Shown here piece by piece: positions 1-10,003 of a DNA stretch of 64,000 nucleotides. This stretch comes from Dendrophyllia cribrosa (taxonomy: Eukaryota > Cnidaria > Anthozoa > Scleractinia > Dendrophylliidae): positions 3,940,135-4,004,134 of the forward strand of contig JAJLRJ010000010.1 in NCBI GenBank assembly GCA_024195265.1, in the 5' to 3' direction. The notes beneath the pieces were generated by a model. That model worked only from the letters and a program-made list of their open reading frames with translations, did no database searches and had not been told where the DNA came from. Position numbers and translations under genes: made by a program. Each line of letters opens with the position of its first letter. The first letter of the stretch is position 1.

Positions 1-3000
1 TGACTTGTTGCTACCACATAATTAGTGAATTCCGAGAATGTCACGCCGCTGCCAGTCTCGAGGGCGTATTCTGTCGCGTTAGGTCTGAATCGTTTGATAA
101 TTTTTCTACCGATCGCCCGGTGAAACACCGTGTTGTTTCTCAGAAATTTATCTTTGTAAGCTGAAATAAAGCGTTCAAGTGGATGGCGAACAAACAGAAA
201 CGAGAAATAGTTTTCAAGCATTTCTTGTGCATCTTTAAGAGTGTACTGATTAAGGCGATCGAATTTGATCTCATCTATCTTGCTATAAGTTTCATTATCT
301 TCATTTAAAACAGACAAAACCTTTTTCCATTCTCTACTTGCAATTTTTGGAGCGAAACAGTAAATGATCTTCTTGCTGTGAAACACGAGGTGGTAGCGAA
401 GGTCTTTTCCAAAAATCGAGTCGTTTCTCTGGCGACTGTTGCAGTAATCTCGAACCAATTCTCTTCGCCTGTGCACTTGTATTTCCATGGATGGTATATT
501 TTCACGCGAGCCTGACTTCAATTTTCCAGATAGTCCTACAGGAATAAAGAAAAAACTTCAGAATGCTGTCGTTAAGCTATTACGGTCAGTTCCTGGGGGG
601 AGGGGGCAGCCTAGTAGTCCCTACGTGTTCTCTCTTGCCCCGTTGTCCGCGCGAAGTCTGGGACGGGGTGGGCGAGGCTCTCTCGGTGACGTCACGGCTC
701 AAAGTAGGGTCCAGGTTTGACCGAATGTAGACTTAATTTTTTAAAATTTATAGCGCTAAAATTGAGTTTCTCAGACCTTTCGAGGCTGCTGCCTCTTCAT
801 CAGTGAGTTTGTTGAACGCAACCAGGTTTGACCGAGCCGAGAACGCCTAGGGACTAGGCTGGGGAGGGAATATTCGGTAATAAGTTCGTGTTTCAGTACA
901 CCAAATTGAAAATCAATAACAATGTTGTCCCCTAAACCACCACCAATCCTAACCACCCGTCATGGAACATCACTACACATCATCGCACGTTGCAAGACCT
1001 AATCAACTTTCCTAGAAATCATCTAATGGAACTAGACATCATCCAACATCACTAGGCATCATACAGGATACTGGAACACGAACTTATTCCCGAATATTCC
1101 CCCCTATATATAGGTATGTGTGGCGGCAAAATGAGTATTCTTGATTTACACTTACGTTATATCATTTTGATCCCAACTGAATGTTTCTGGAATTGTAGAT
1201 CGTTTAAGAGTTATAGGCGAACGAGTATTAGACATTTTTAGTGAAAATGTTTTTCACCACGTGCAAGCCATAAATTGTTTTCAGCCTCCGCCGTCTGAAA
1301 ATGGATTTAGAATTTTATAAGTTTTTTTTTTCGATTAAAAGTGTGTTTTGCCTTCTGCTATGAAATATGCCATTTTGTCGAGTTATGCCATTGTGGCTTG
1401 CAGGCTGAAAATGGGTGTTGGTTTCAAGAAAATACTTAACACCTTCTAACATAACATCTGAATACGTTTTCTAAAACATTCTCGAACTCATTAAAATCAT
1501 ATAATCGTGATGTTGGTTTGGAGATCCGATGTTAATATAAATAAGCATACATTTTAGAAATTTATTCCTTCGTTTTGTCCGGCATTTAATGGTCTGGGCC
1601 GGGTTGTTCAAAGAACGATTAAGCTAACCCAGGATTAGCGTCAATTTTGAATCCAGTTAAACAACTCAACAAATGAAAATTTTCCAATGTTTTCTGCCCT
1701 TCAGTTTCAACTTTAGCTTGTCTTCACTACTAGCTACAAATGACCTTTTGAAAACATTTTCAAACAGAGAAATGAAATCCTCGGTTTACTTTTAATCCGG
1801 GAGTAGCGTTAATCGGCTTTCGAACAACCGGGCCCCCCCGGGCGGGGGGAGAGGGTACTCCCGACAATTTAGGATAGGTGTGTGCCGCCAAGGTTCTCAA
1901 ATCCTGACCCTATTTAAGGGTAGAAAATCGAGATTTGATACCCTTTTTAAGGCCCAGTTTTAACAGACCATATCTTTTTCGTTTTGCGCGTTGGTTTGGA
2001 TACTGCAATTTAGTGACCCTAACTAAGGAATATCTAAGGACCACAATACCAAAAATACAAAAAAAGGTTACCCTATTTAAGGACTGAGCACCTAAAAAAC
2101 CCTACCCTATCGGGCGGCACATACCTATATAGCGTATATAAGGGAGTACCCCCCCCCCCCCCCCCCCCCCACCCCGGGAACCGGGCCCAGTAGGAAAGGC
2201 TAAAGACAATCGGTTAAAAAAATCTCTGCTGCACCTCGTTCTTCAACCCACTTCTCAGTGTTTGGAAATCCTGATGAAATTGGTACTTCATGTTTGATAT
2301 ATTGATATATATTCAAACTGATCAGCAGAGAAATCGAAGGAATAAAATCGTCAAAATCTATGCTAATAAAACCAAAGTCACGTTCATGATTTTCTGTGTT
2401 CAAACTTGAGTTTGAGAAGAAATAATTGATCGAATATCGCGAACATTCTGCCTTTGTAAACTTTGCCAGCCAATTTTGCATTTTATTTTAAACCTCGCGA
2501 AAACTAAAAAAAAAAACATTAGGGATGTTTGTATGCCCATGTGTTATTAGAACTACAAAGTAAAATGAAATGCGAGAAAAGATTACTATAACATCTCTAC
2601 TGCCAGCTGACTGATTTCTGAACCTCGATATATAGTGTGAATATCTCTCATCACTCTTTTTCTCAAATGAAGATTCCTATTCTCGAGTAATGATTTATTA
2701 TTCTCCTGATTGCTTATTCTCATATAGTGGTTTCCAATTCTCGTATAGTGATGTTTCTAATCTCACACAGCGATTACTAAATTTCGATAGGTGATTTTGA
2801 ACTTCGCCACTTTTGACATGTTTGGCGCAGTGCCACACTGATACGCTCCTAAAAAATCAAACATGATTCCCAGTATTTTCGTACTGGCCCCAAAATGATC
2901 TCGTCATAATTTACGGATCAGGAAAGACTGATTTTAGTGAAAATAAAAGCAGGAAAGTAAGTTTCGTTTTGGAACAGTTCAAAACATGATGTATTCATGA

Positions 3001-3166
3001 GGTGAAAATTTAAGTTTCCTTCCATGTAGTTTACCCCAATTATGTCTTACTTTAAAACTGTCTGCTTACCTGTCTCGTAACTTTGAAGAAAATACAAACA
3101 CGTCCCAGTTAAAAAGGAAAAAACTAAAACCGCTATGAAATCAAGAATCGTCACCCTCCAGGCCAT
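1..3166 (-). CDS. Carbohydrate sulfotransferase, 5' part (exons 3166-3070 and 535-<1)
   Basis: Golgi-type enzyme that would transfer sulfate from PAPS to a glycan (Sulfotransfer_2 family, CHST8-14 type). Exon 1 (3166-3070) begins ATG and encodes a short cytoplasmic start (MAWRV) followed by a hydrophobic stretch of about 20 residues, the usual type II signal anchor. It ends GAG ACA G|gtaagc, phase 1. Exon 2 starts at 535 after a pyrimidine-rich tract and cag-type acceptor (cctgtag) and joins in phase (G|GA). It contains DYCNSRQRND, then the 5'-phosphosulfate loop PKIASREWKKVL and the 3'-phosphate motif FVRHPLERFISAYKDKF, in the order and spacing seen in this family. The reading frame runs off the left edge at residue ~210, so roughly the last third of a typical protein is missing. 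The acceptor glycan cannot be told from this part. The 2.5 kb intron holds a MITE and a G-tract element. Confidence 0.85.
1596..1833. repeat. MITE with terminal inverted repeats GGGCCGGGTTGTTC
   Basis: Left arm GGCCGGGTTGTTCAAAGAAC is matched imperfectly in inverse at the right end (GCTTTCGAACAACCGGGCC). Inside, AAGCTAACCCAGGATTA pairs with TAATCCGGGAGTAGCGTTA. Non-coding, in intron 1 of the sulfotransferase gene, directly abutting the next element. Confidence 0.6.
1836..2176. repeat. G/C-tract-bounded element, type A
   Basis: Starts with a G-rich stretch then GGGTACTCCC, followed by GTGTGCCGCC; ends with GGGCGGCACATACCTATATA, then GGGAGTACCC and a run of about 24 C. The two ends are therefore inverted copies of each other, each with an outward homopolymer. 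The interior repeats CCCTATTTAAGG-like phrases. A second copy of the left half is at 55355-55620. Confidence 0.55.
2177..3069. other. Intron sequence without recognised feature
   Basis: A/T-rich intron. A 93-codon minus-strand open frame (2481-2200) is present, but no domain or splice support was recognised. Loose repeats of TTCTC-TAGTGAT phrases occur at 2640-2780. Confidence 0.4.
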
Positions 3167-4106
3167 TTTTGCGACGTTTTAAAGTGATCAGTAACCGCTT
3201 TTGTTCCAGTTTACCATAACATTGTCAGCGAAGAGATCCTGTTACCATGCCGATCAGACAGTTTTCGAAAAAAGGAAATTGATATTGATTATTTACTTTA
3301 CCTTCGTACACTAATTAAGAACGCTTTTCATTTCATTTCTAGTTTTAGACTGCTAGCTGTCATTTTCAGCCAATCGAGCGGGCGAGCTGATCACGAAAAC
3401 AAGTTCAGCGAGACTGGAAGAAGGCGAACGAGCCGAGAGGAAACTACTTTCGATCGCTCGGTCGATCGCCGACGGTCGCATGATTTGCTCGCCGGTTCGA
3501 CTATCCAGAAAAGGACCACTAGCAGTCTATTCTAGTTTTTATATTAAAAACAAGAGCTTATTTTTAACCTTTTAATTCCCATAAAGATAAAAATGTGAAA
3601 AATCGAAAGGAAAATTCCAAATTTTATTTTGTAAAGAAAAGAAAAAAAGTTTCAATCTGAATGGTCACACCAAAGAACGTCGTCGACAGACTCAAAAGTT
3701 TGAATTGTGTCTCCATAATTGACTCTGGAAGTGACTTGAAACAAAGCCCCCCGCAGAGGTGTAGTCAAATATGTGTTTATACAATCATTTTCTCATTACT
3801 CGTACGACATTAGTGCGTGCAAATTTATGCACGCAATTTTTAAATTTTTAAACTGGTCTGATTGGTTGACACGTGACCTCGTGATCTTGCTTTTGATTTC
3901 AAAATGGCGGAAAATTTTGTTCGTGTGTTGAAAGAAGGAAGAATTACAGCGTACAAGTTTTCAAGACAATGCGAGGCGTTCATGGATGGATAGGACCGTT
4001 TGATAATCTGTTCGCCGCTTTTTGTTCAGGCAAGTTTTGTGTTTTATATAACTTGCCATTTACAACGGGGTGGCCATGTAGGACATTAATATATCCTTTT
4101 TAGAAT

Positions 4107-4665
4107 TTACATTCGTAACTCGGATTTTCAGTGTAAAAATCCGAGTTGTGTAATTTCAAAATTAACAAATCGGATTTTCACTGCAAAAATCCGAGTTGTG
4201 TAATTTCAAAATTCATAACTCGGATTTTTACTGCAAAAATCCAAGTTGTGTAATTTTAAATTTTCACGCCAAAAAATTCGAGTTGTGTTAGGGACTGGTC
4301 GCACTACAGTCAAAAACAAAAATCCGCCCGTGCAAATATCGAGGCTCCGGTGGGACACGCTTTTTGTGGAATGTTTTTGTTTTTATGTCATTTTGCACGG
4401 GCTAATTTTTGTTTTTGACTGTAGTGCGATCAGGCCTTAATTTCAAAATTTACAACTCGGATTTTCACTGCAAAAATCCCAGTTGAGTATTTTCAAAATT
4501 TTTCAACTCGGATTTTCACTGCACAGAGAAATCCGAGTTGGGTAATTTGAAAACTCGGATTTTTACTGCAAAAATCCCAGTTGTGTATTTTCAAAATTTA
4601 CAACTCGGATTTTTACTGCAAAAATCCGAGTTGTGTAATTTCAAAATTTACAACTCGGATTTTAA
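4107..4665. repeat. Palindromic tandem array (AACTCGGATTTT / AAAATCCGAGTT)
   Basis: About eight units of roughly 55 bp. Each holds AACTCGGATTTTCACTGC next to its inverse AAAAATCCGAGTTGTG, linked by TAATTTCAAAATT. Any unit can fold as a hairpin with its own inverse half. The array is interrupted by the MITE at 4291-4436. Confidence 0.75.
4291..4436. mobile_element. TTA-flanked MITE (GGGACTGGTCGCACTACAG), copy 1
   Basis: Termini GGGACTGGTCGCACTACAG and CTGTAGTGCGATCAGGCC are inverted repeats, continued by CAAAAACAAAAAT. Flanked on both sides by TTA (4288-4290, 4437-4439), the 3-bp TWA duplication of PIF/Harbinger elements. 146 bp, non-coding. It sits inside the palindromic array, so it arrived after the array formed. 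The copy at 5933-6098 lies in the opposite orientation. Confidence 0.75.
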
Positions 4666-4865
4666 TAACCGAGGTTTTGGATAAACAATTAAGAATACAA
4701 ATTTAATAGAGATAATAGTTTCGAATGACGTTTCGATGACTCACTCATAATTTAGAGGGTGATAATTTAATAGGGAAATAGTTTTGCTGTGATTCAGTCA
4801 GATTGCGTGTTCCGTTTAGGTTTCTTGTCTTTGATAAAGAGCATTTCGCACGACATTTCTTAAGA

Positions 4866-4988
4866 ATGGTGAAATTGTTCCTGAAGATCTTTATTCCTCT
4901 GATTGTGAGCGTTGCGCAAGTGTTTTCCAATAGCAGAGTACTTGTGTTCCTCAAAGCGCTAAAAAAGGTGTCGGCGTGTATAACCTAG
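4866..4988 (+). CDS. Possible small secreted peptide ORF (weak)
   Basis: ATG at 4866 opens a 40-residue frame beginning MVKLFLKIFIPLIVSVAQVF, which resembles a signal peptide (Lys near the N-terminus, a hydrophobic core, then polar SNSR). No homologue was recognised, no splice partner found, and such a short frame can occur by chance. The lysine-rich end (KALKK) is followed by gtgtcgg, a poor donor. Confidence 0.15.
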   Translation: MVKLFLKIFIPLIVSVAQVFSNSRVLVFLKALKKVSACIT

Positions 4989-5439
4989 TTTACATAATCT
5001 GCATCGCGCAGATCACATCTAGATTCGTAAACAACGCATTGTTGATTTATTAACGGTGGTTTGGCTTGGCTGCTACTTTGATCTCATTGGTGATTTTCCT
5101 GCTTGTAAACACTGGGCGTAGATCGCTGTTTATTTTCTTTCCAAGATCGGAAAACTGTCTTCGCGCAACGTCAGCTGATCTTTGATCTTTAAACGGCAGA
5201 ATACACTGCACGTGAATTTGCCTGGACATCACGAACTTGCTCTTGATTTTGGGACTCGATGAATTAATCTAGTTATGGTGGAATTAATAAGCGTCTCAGG
5301 GTAATTCAGTTTCAAGAAGATCATTTTCAGGTTATCAAATTCTACAGCAAATAGATCAGGTGAGAATGAGAGACAGTGGACACGGTTTAGCACAGTCATA
5401 AGAAGGGATCGTTTCAGAATCTGGCATCGACATGACTTT

Positions 5440-5606
5440 GATAGTGGAGAAATGTGATAACCTTTGAAAGAAAATACTATAAAAAGCTTCAAAATTGCTT
5501 ACCTGTTCGTCCAGAAAAATGGAAAATAGTGGAGAAATGTGATAACCTTGGAAAGAAAATACTATAAAAAGCTTCAAAATTGCTTACCTGTTCGTCCAGA
5601 AAAATG
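5440..5606. repeat. Direct tandem duplication, about 85 bp x 2
   Basis: The phrase TAGTGGAGAAATGTGATAAC through CCAGAAAAATGGA occurs twice back to back with a single-base difference (CCTTTG / CCTTGG). Each copy contains gcttacctgttcg, which reads as a donor-like cgaacag|gtaagc on the minus strand. Confidence 0.7.
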
Positions 5607-5932
5607 GAGCAAAACAACCCCGACGACAACGCCAAGAGAAATATAACTTGAAAAAAATAATTGCAATAATTGCAATTTGTTAAGTTTATCTAATGTGACT
5701 TAAGTGTCCAGGAGCTGAATTCGCAGGGACGCCTTTCCAGTTCAAACAGAGGAACCATCGTGTGTTCACGTTCTCCACAAAACATTTAATTTGATCATTT
5801 GATGTTGTCGTTTTGCGGGAACGGCAAAAAAATGTACCAAAATGTAAAACGCACGTGCAGAGGCATTGTTTCCGCTCATTAAACCTATTGTTTTGTGCCG
5901 TTCTCGCTGCCGTCTCCGTCGTAGTTGCTTTA

Positions 5933-6098
5933 GGGCCTGGTCGCACTACAGTCAAAAACAAAAATTAGCCCGTGCGAAATGACATAAAAACAAAAACATT
6001 CCACAAAAAGCGTGTCCCACCGGAACGGTTTCTTTTGTTTTCCTCGATTTTTGCACGGGCGACCGATTTTTGTTTTTGACTGTAGTGCGACCAGGCCC
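5933..6098. mobile_element. TTA-flanked MITE (GGGCCTGGTCGCACTACAG), copy 2
   Basis: Near-perfect inverted termini (GGGCCTGGTCGCACTACAG / CTGTAGTGCGACCAGGCCC). Same family as 4291-4436 in opposite orientation; the interior CGTGTCCCACCGG matches the inverse of CCGGTGGGACACG there. Left flank TTA, right flank TCA, fitting a duplication with one later change. Confidence 0.75.
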
Positions 6099-6446
6099 TC
6101 AGTTCGTAAGAAAGGTGAGGAAGTTTATGCTTCTTGAGGCCTCAACCAGAAAAGCTAATTTGACCACTAAATTTGCCCACACATTGGAGAAATGATAAGC
6201 TGAATAGCCTCCTATTTCACACGAGTGCGCATGTGTCTGCACACGTGTTTGACTCGCTCGACTACCCCTAGGAGAAATAACTTGTTGACGAGGAATTTTT
6301 TAGCCCATGAATGCAGCCGCCTCCCATCGCTCCGACGTGGCTGTATTGCTGTAATTGCAGGCAAAGAAATTTCCTCACAATCTTACAAATAGGTTGGATT
6401 TATTTTTGTCTTTATTTTAGTACCCAAAGAACTTTTATTATAGCAT

Positions 6447-6694
6447 AGGGTGGTTTTCAATCGAGTGTCGAAAAACCAAAACCAAAGTTATTACCTTGGC
6501 CAATCACAACATACACAGACAATCCAATGAACCAATCAGAACTCGAAACAAGTGCATGTAGCCGGCGCCAAGCGCGGGAAAACACGTGCGACCAAGTCAC
6601 GATTTGTTGAGAAAGTGGCGCGAAAACTTTTAGCCAATCACAAAGCGTAGCAATGCAGGACCAAAGCAATCGACACTCAATTGAAAACCGCTCT
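6447..6694. mobile_element. MITE, GGTTTTCAATTGAGTGTCG family, copy 1
   Basis: Ends GGTGGTTTTCAATCGAGTGTC and GACACTCAATTGAAAACCGC are inverted. The interior is typified by CCAATGAACCAATCAGAACTCGAA and GCGCCAAGCGCGGGAAAAC. Other copies: 20345-20628, 40629-40928, 62366-62649, a split copy at 62650-63287, and a fragment at 9402-9488. Confidence 0.75.
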
Positions 6695-6802
6695 TTTATC
6701 CAGCCAACGAATAAGCAATATTGGGGGTGAGGAGTGGAGAGCTTTTTCCACACCTTTGCTCTCTACCCCTGAGAGAGCTTGGCCAAGCTCGCAGGCCATA
6801 TA

Positions 6803-7057
6803 CGCTTGATTTATCGCCATACTGTCTTAACAATTACCTATAGGTGGTTTGCACGTTACGTCATGGCGGCCATGTTGGAGCACACCTACAAAAGAATTTT
6901 AATGAACCTCTTTTGTTATGTGCTCCAACATGGCCGCCATGGCCTTTGTCATTTGAGTCCCACAGGACTGAAGGTCACGTGAGTGAAAACCATCTATTAG
7001 TAAGCGCAAAAAAATGTTGTCACTAAAATATAAGACAGTATGGCGATAAATCAAGCG
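6803..7057. repeat. Nested inverted-repeat elements
   Basis: Outer arms CGCTTGATTTATCGCCATAC (6803) and its exact inverse ending at 7057 enclose a second pair: TAGGTGGTTTGCACGTTACG ... ATGGCGGCCATGTTGGAGCA (from 6840) and TGCTCCAACATGGCCGCCAT ... GTGAAAACCATCTA (to about 6998). The simplest reading is one MITE inserted inside another. Confidence 0.65.
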
Positions 7058-7439
7058 TGTTACATGAAAGATCCTTTTAAAACAGGGAGCCCACGTCACT
7101 TTCAGTGGTTTTCAGTGGAACCCCACATAAATAAAAAGTTTACAAAAAAATGTTAGGAAAAAGCGGGATAAATAATTGACAGCAGATTAAAAAGTATAAG
7201 GTAAAAACTAGCAACAGTTGATCTTCACTACGCATAACTAATGTCGGACAGCAGCAAACGTTTTACATATTTTCTTAAAAAATACAACCTCACAGTCAAC
7301 TCCAGTTGTTGTAGTTAAATTCAGGTAACCGAGTTGGTACATGGTGTCCTTAATGGATCGAAAGAGAAACAGTGGAAGTATTTTTTACCAATTCAATCTT
7401 TATTAACCTTTGTCATGTCCGTAATAGAAGGGTCTCAAT

Positions 7440-7605
7440 AGACGATTTTCGTATTCTCGGTATTGAACTGGAACTAGCTTGCAGACGAGGCTCGTGCGGG
7501 GGAGTCTTTTCACATGCAAATATTTTTAATGATATTCCCCCGCATTAGCCTCCATTGCAAGCTAGTTCCAGTTCAATACCGAGAATACGAATATTGTCTA
7601 TTTGG
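7440..7605. repeat. Inverted-repeat element
   Basis: GTATTCTCGGTATTGAACTG GAACTAGCTTGCA (from 7451) recurs exactly in inverse at about 7556-7590; the outer ATAGACGATTTTC / GAATATTGTCTAT also pair. The centre is G-rich then C-rich. Non-coding. Confidence 0.65.
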
Positions 7606-8250
7606 ATTAGGCTTTGACAATTGTCAAACAAAATGCTACAAAACGTAGCTTCCTGGCGGTGGCAGTTAAATCTCTGCCCTTTATTTTGGATCTTTGATGG
7701 ACAAGGATATGTAGGTCTAACACTTGCGACTGACGGTAAAAAATAAATGCGCATATCGGTTACCGGTTAAATTTTCAGACAAGACGGACACCCTCAGGAA
7801 CAGCTCTAGCTGTCTGCCTTAAGGAAGTGTCCAGCTTAGCTTATAGAGAGTTTAGTTACAGACAAAATTTGGCCAGAACCAGCTAACATATAACTGATAT
7901 CGTCTTAGAGAGGTGTCCACCTTAAGTGAAATTTAACCGGAACTAGCCAGGAGTGATGTTCGCCTAATAGCAAGGTGGAGAGAGCGAGAATTAACTGTAA
8001 TAATGACAACGGACAAACAGCTGAAGAATACAAATGCTTGTAAACTCTACCGCTTTAAAATCTAACAGAAAATTTAAAATTGCGGCCGGCAAAAATATTC
8101 TTATTAAACAGTCGAAGCTCCCGTAAGCAGAAACCCTCGGGACATCCTCGGAAAGCAGGAAGTGTCCGTAACTGGAGCTGGTCGCTCACGGGAAGCGGTG
8201 CTAAGTAGAGCTGCCCCGTTACGAGAGTGTCTGCTCAGAGAGCTTTGACC
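7606..8250. other. Intergenic spacer downstream of the mucin-like gene
   Basis: No gene recognised. It contains loose repeats of AGGTGTCCACCTTA / AGTGTCCAGCTTAG type at 7770-7990. A related stretch (GACGGACATC, GGTGTCCAGCTTAG) lies at 59490-59640, so this is probably a dispersed repeat. Confidence 0.4.
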
Positions 8251-8253
8251 TTA

Positions 8254-8259
8254 TTTATT
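8254..8259 (-). terminator. Polyadenylation signal of the mucin-like gene
   Basis: TTTATT on the plus strand reads AATAAA on the minus strand, 168 bp past the stop codon at 8427-8429. No nearer canonical signal was seen. Confidence 0.5.
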
Positions 8260-8426
8260 TAAGGCCTTTTCATTATATCTGTGACCTCCATAACGCGAAA
8301 TTCCTTATACTATAGAGTAGAGTGGCGTTTCTCTCAGTAAGCGTCCATTATAGATAGGAAAGATTGCATGGTATTCCTTAAATTGAGTCTACATTATCCT
8401 GCGACCATTTATACGTATATACGTCT

Positions 8427-8715
8427 TTACTTGATTATAATACGATAGTCTTTGAAGCTGATTTTCCTCTTAAAACCGCTGGCCACCATGACTCCTCCGC
8501 GCCCGTTCAGTTCAAACTGACTCTTGAAGACAGCTACTTCTACGTCATCGATAAGGACCTTGACCTGACTTCCGCTCACCTTGACACGGACATCGTACCA
8601 CCCGCCGCTCCTCAAAAATCCATATGCGCATGACAGGGATTTATGGTTGGAGTATTCTTTGACTTTGTCGCCTTTGAGGTATCCTGCTTGCACGCATTTG
8701 TTCCGTTCGTAGGGC
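8427..8715 (-). CDS. Mucin-like gene exon 9: second half of C-terminal module 3 and stop
   Basis: Acceptor ttcgttcccag, entering in phase 2 (AG|G, Arg). Encodes RPYERNKCVQAGY (compare CFQTG and CYQTG in modules 1 and 2), a GGWYDVRVKVSG strand, VKVLIDDVEVAVFKSQ, GGVMVASG and ISFKDYRI, then TAA. The same series of strands closes the other two modules, so this protein ends exactly with the third module. Confidence 0.75.
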
Positions 8716-9966
8716 CTGGGAACGAATGGTAACAGATGTTGTTATATTGCTGGAGTTTTTCTCAATACAACGTGCGCGTTTTCAACTTTCATTTCCGTTT
8801 AGCCATGGTTAAAAAGTTTCAAATTACGAACTCACCTGAAATATACGAACTCGAAGCTGTCAGGATTCTTTACGTTGAATATGACGCCATACTTCCCGCC
8901 CAGCAAACTCCCGTGAGTATGGATTTTAACACTTATGACGTAGCTGTTGCCTACAATAATCTTCGGAAACAAGGCGCGACAAATTCCTGGAAGTGCGGAG
9001 TCTTCTATTCCACTGTATGCCATCAGCTTATAAACATCCCCAGAAACCCTTGCGTTCTGACAATTTTTGGAGACAAAAGGAAGTTGCGGAAGTGTCGACA
9101 TCGTAAGACTCCTAAAACGAATCGACTTCCGGCAACCGCCTGTAACAAGAATACCGCTGCCCTTGTTGCTCGCGGGGTAATGCGATTTGAAGGTTGTTGT
9201 GGGTGTATCGTTCATGATGACGGTTACTATGGTACCACGAATCTCCAAGCGCACGTTGAACCATTTCCCGCCTTTTACAGTACACGAGCAGGGCCCTGTT
9301 TTGGAAGCTTCTCGCATTTGACGTCCACCGATGATGTAACCCGTCTGGTAACAGTGGTCTTTCCAGTATGGTCTAAAAATTCACAAAATATTTCATTAGA
9401 GTGGTTTTCAATAATAGAAGACGCAGATAAACCAGCGAATCAATCAGAACTCGAAGCAAGTACAAGTATAGCTGGCGCCAAGCAGTAGAGAACGAACAAG
9501 TCACTATAAGCCATTTTCGTATTTAAAATTACCGCTGAATTCAAACACTAATGACACATTGATACAGGGTTAGACTCGACCTGATGTAAAATATTCACAA
9601 ATACCGGCAGAAGGTTCGTGAAATTTGAAAATTAAACAAAAGACAGAGCTCTAAACAGGTCATCTTCTCGCCTGAATTTGTGAATATTTTACATCAGGTC
9701 GAGTCTAACCCTGTAAAAATGCGCCTTCAATGCTCTCATTCAGCGACCATAGCGAATTCGAAACTGGTCTATTGGGTTTAGTCTCCTACGTTACATAATC
9801 GTTATTTTTTATTTTTTTTTTGTTTATCATTGCATTTTACGCATTTTTATTGTCAATTTCTTATTTAGTATTGTAACAGTATTTTTGTCGTTTTTATAGT
9901 TTTTTTAGAGGGCCACACGTGTATTAGCCACGCTATTGCATGCCGCGCTTTTTAAATACAGATATT

Positions 9967-10003
<37 letters not shown>

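Noticed and set aside
2200..2481. 93-codon minus-strand frame in the sulfotransferase intron
   Set aside because: No recognised domain. Exons 1 and 2 of the sulfotransferase already join in phase without it.
8736..9488. 250-codon plus-strand frame
   Set aside because: Antisense to exon 8 and part of exon 9 of the mucin-like gene, where the minus strand shows conserved modules and good splice sites.
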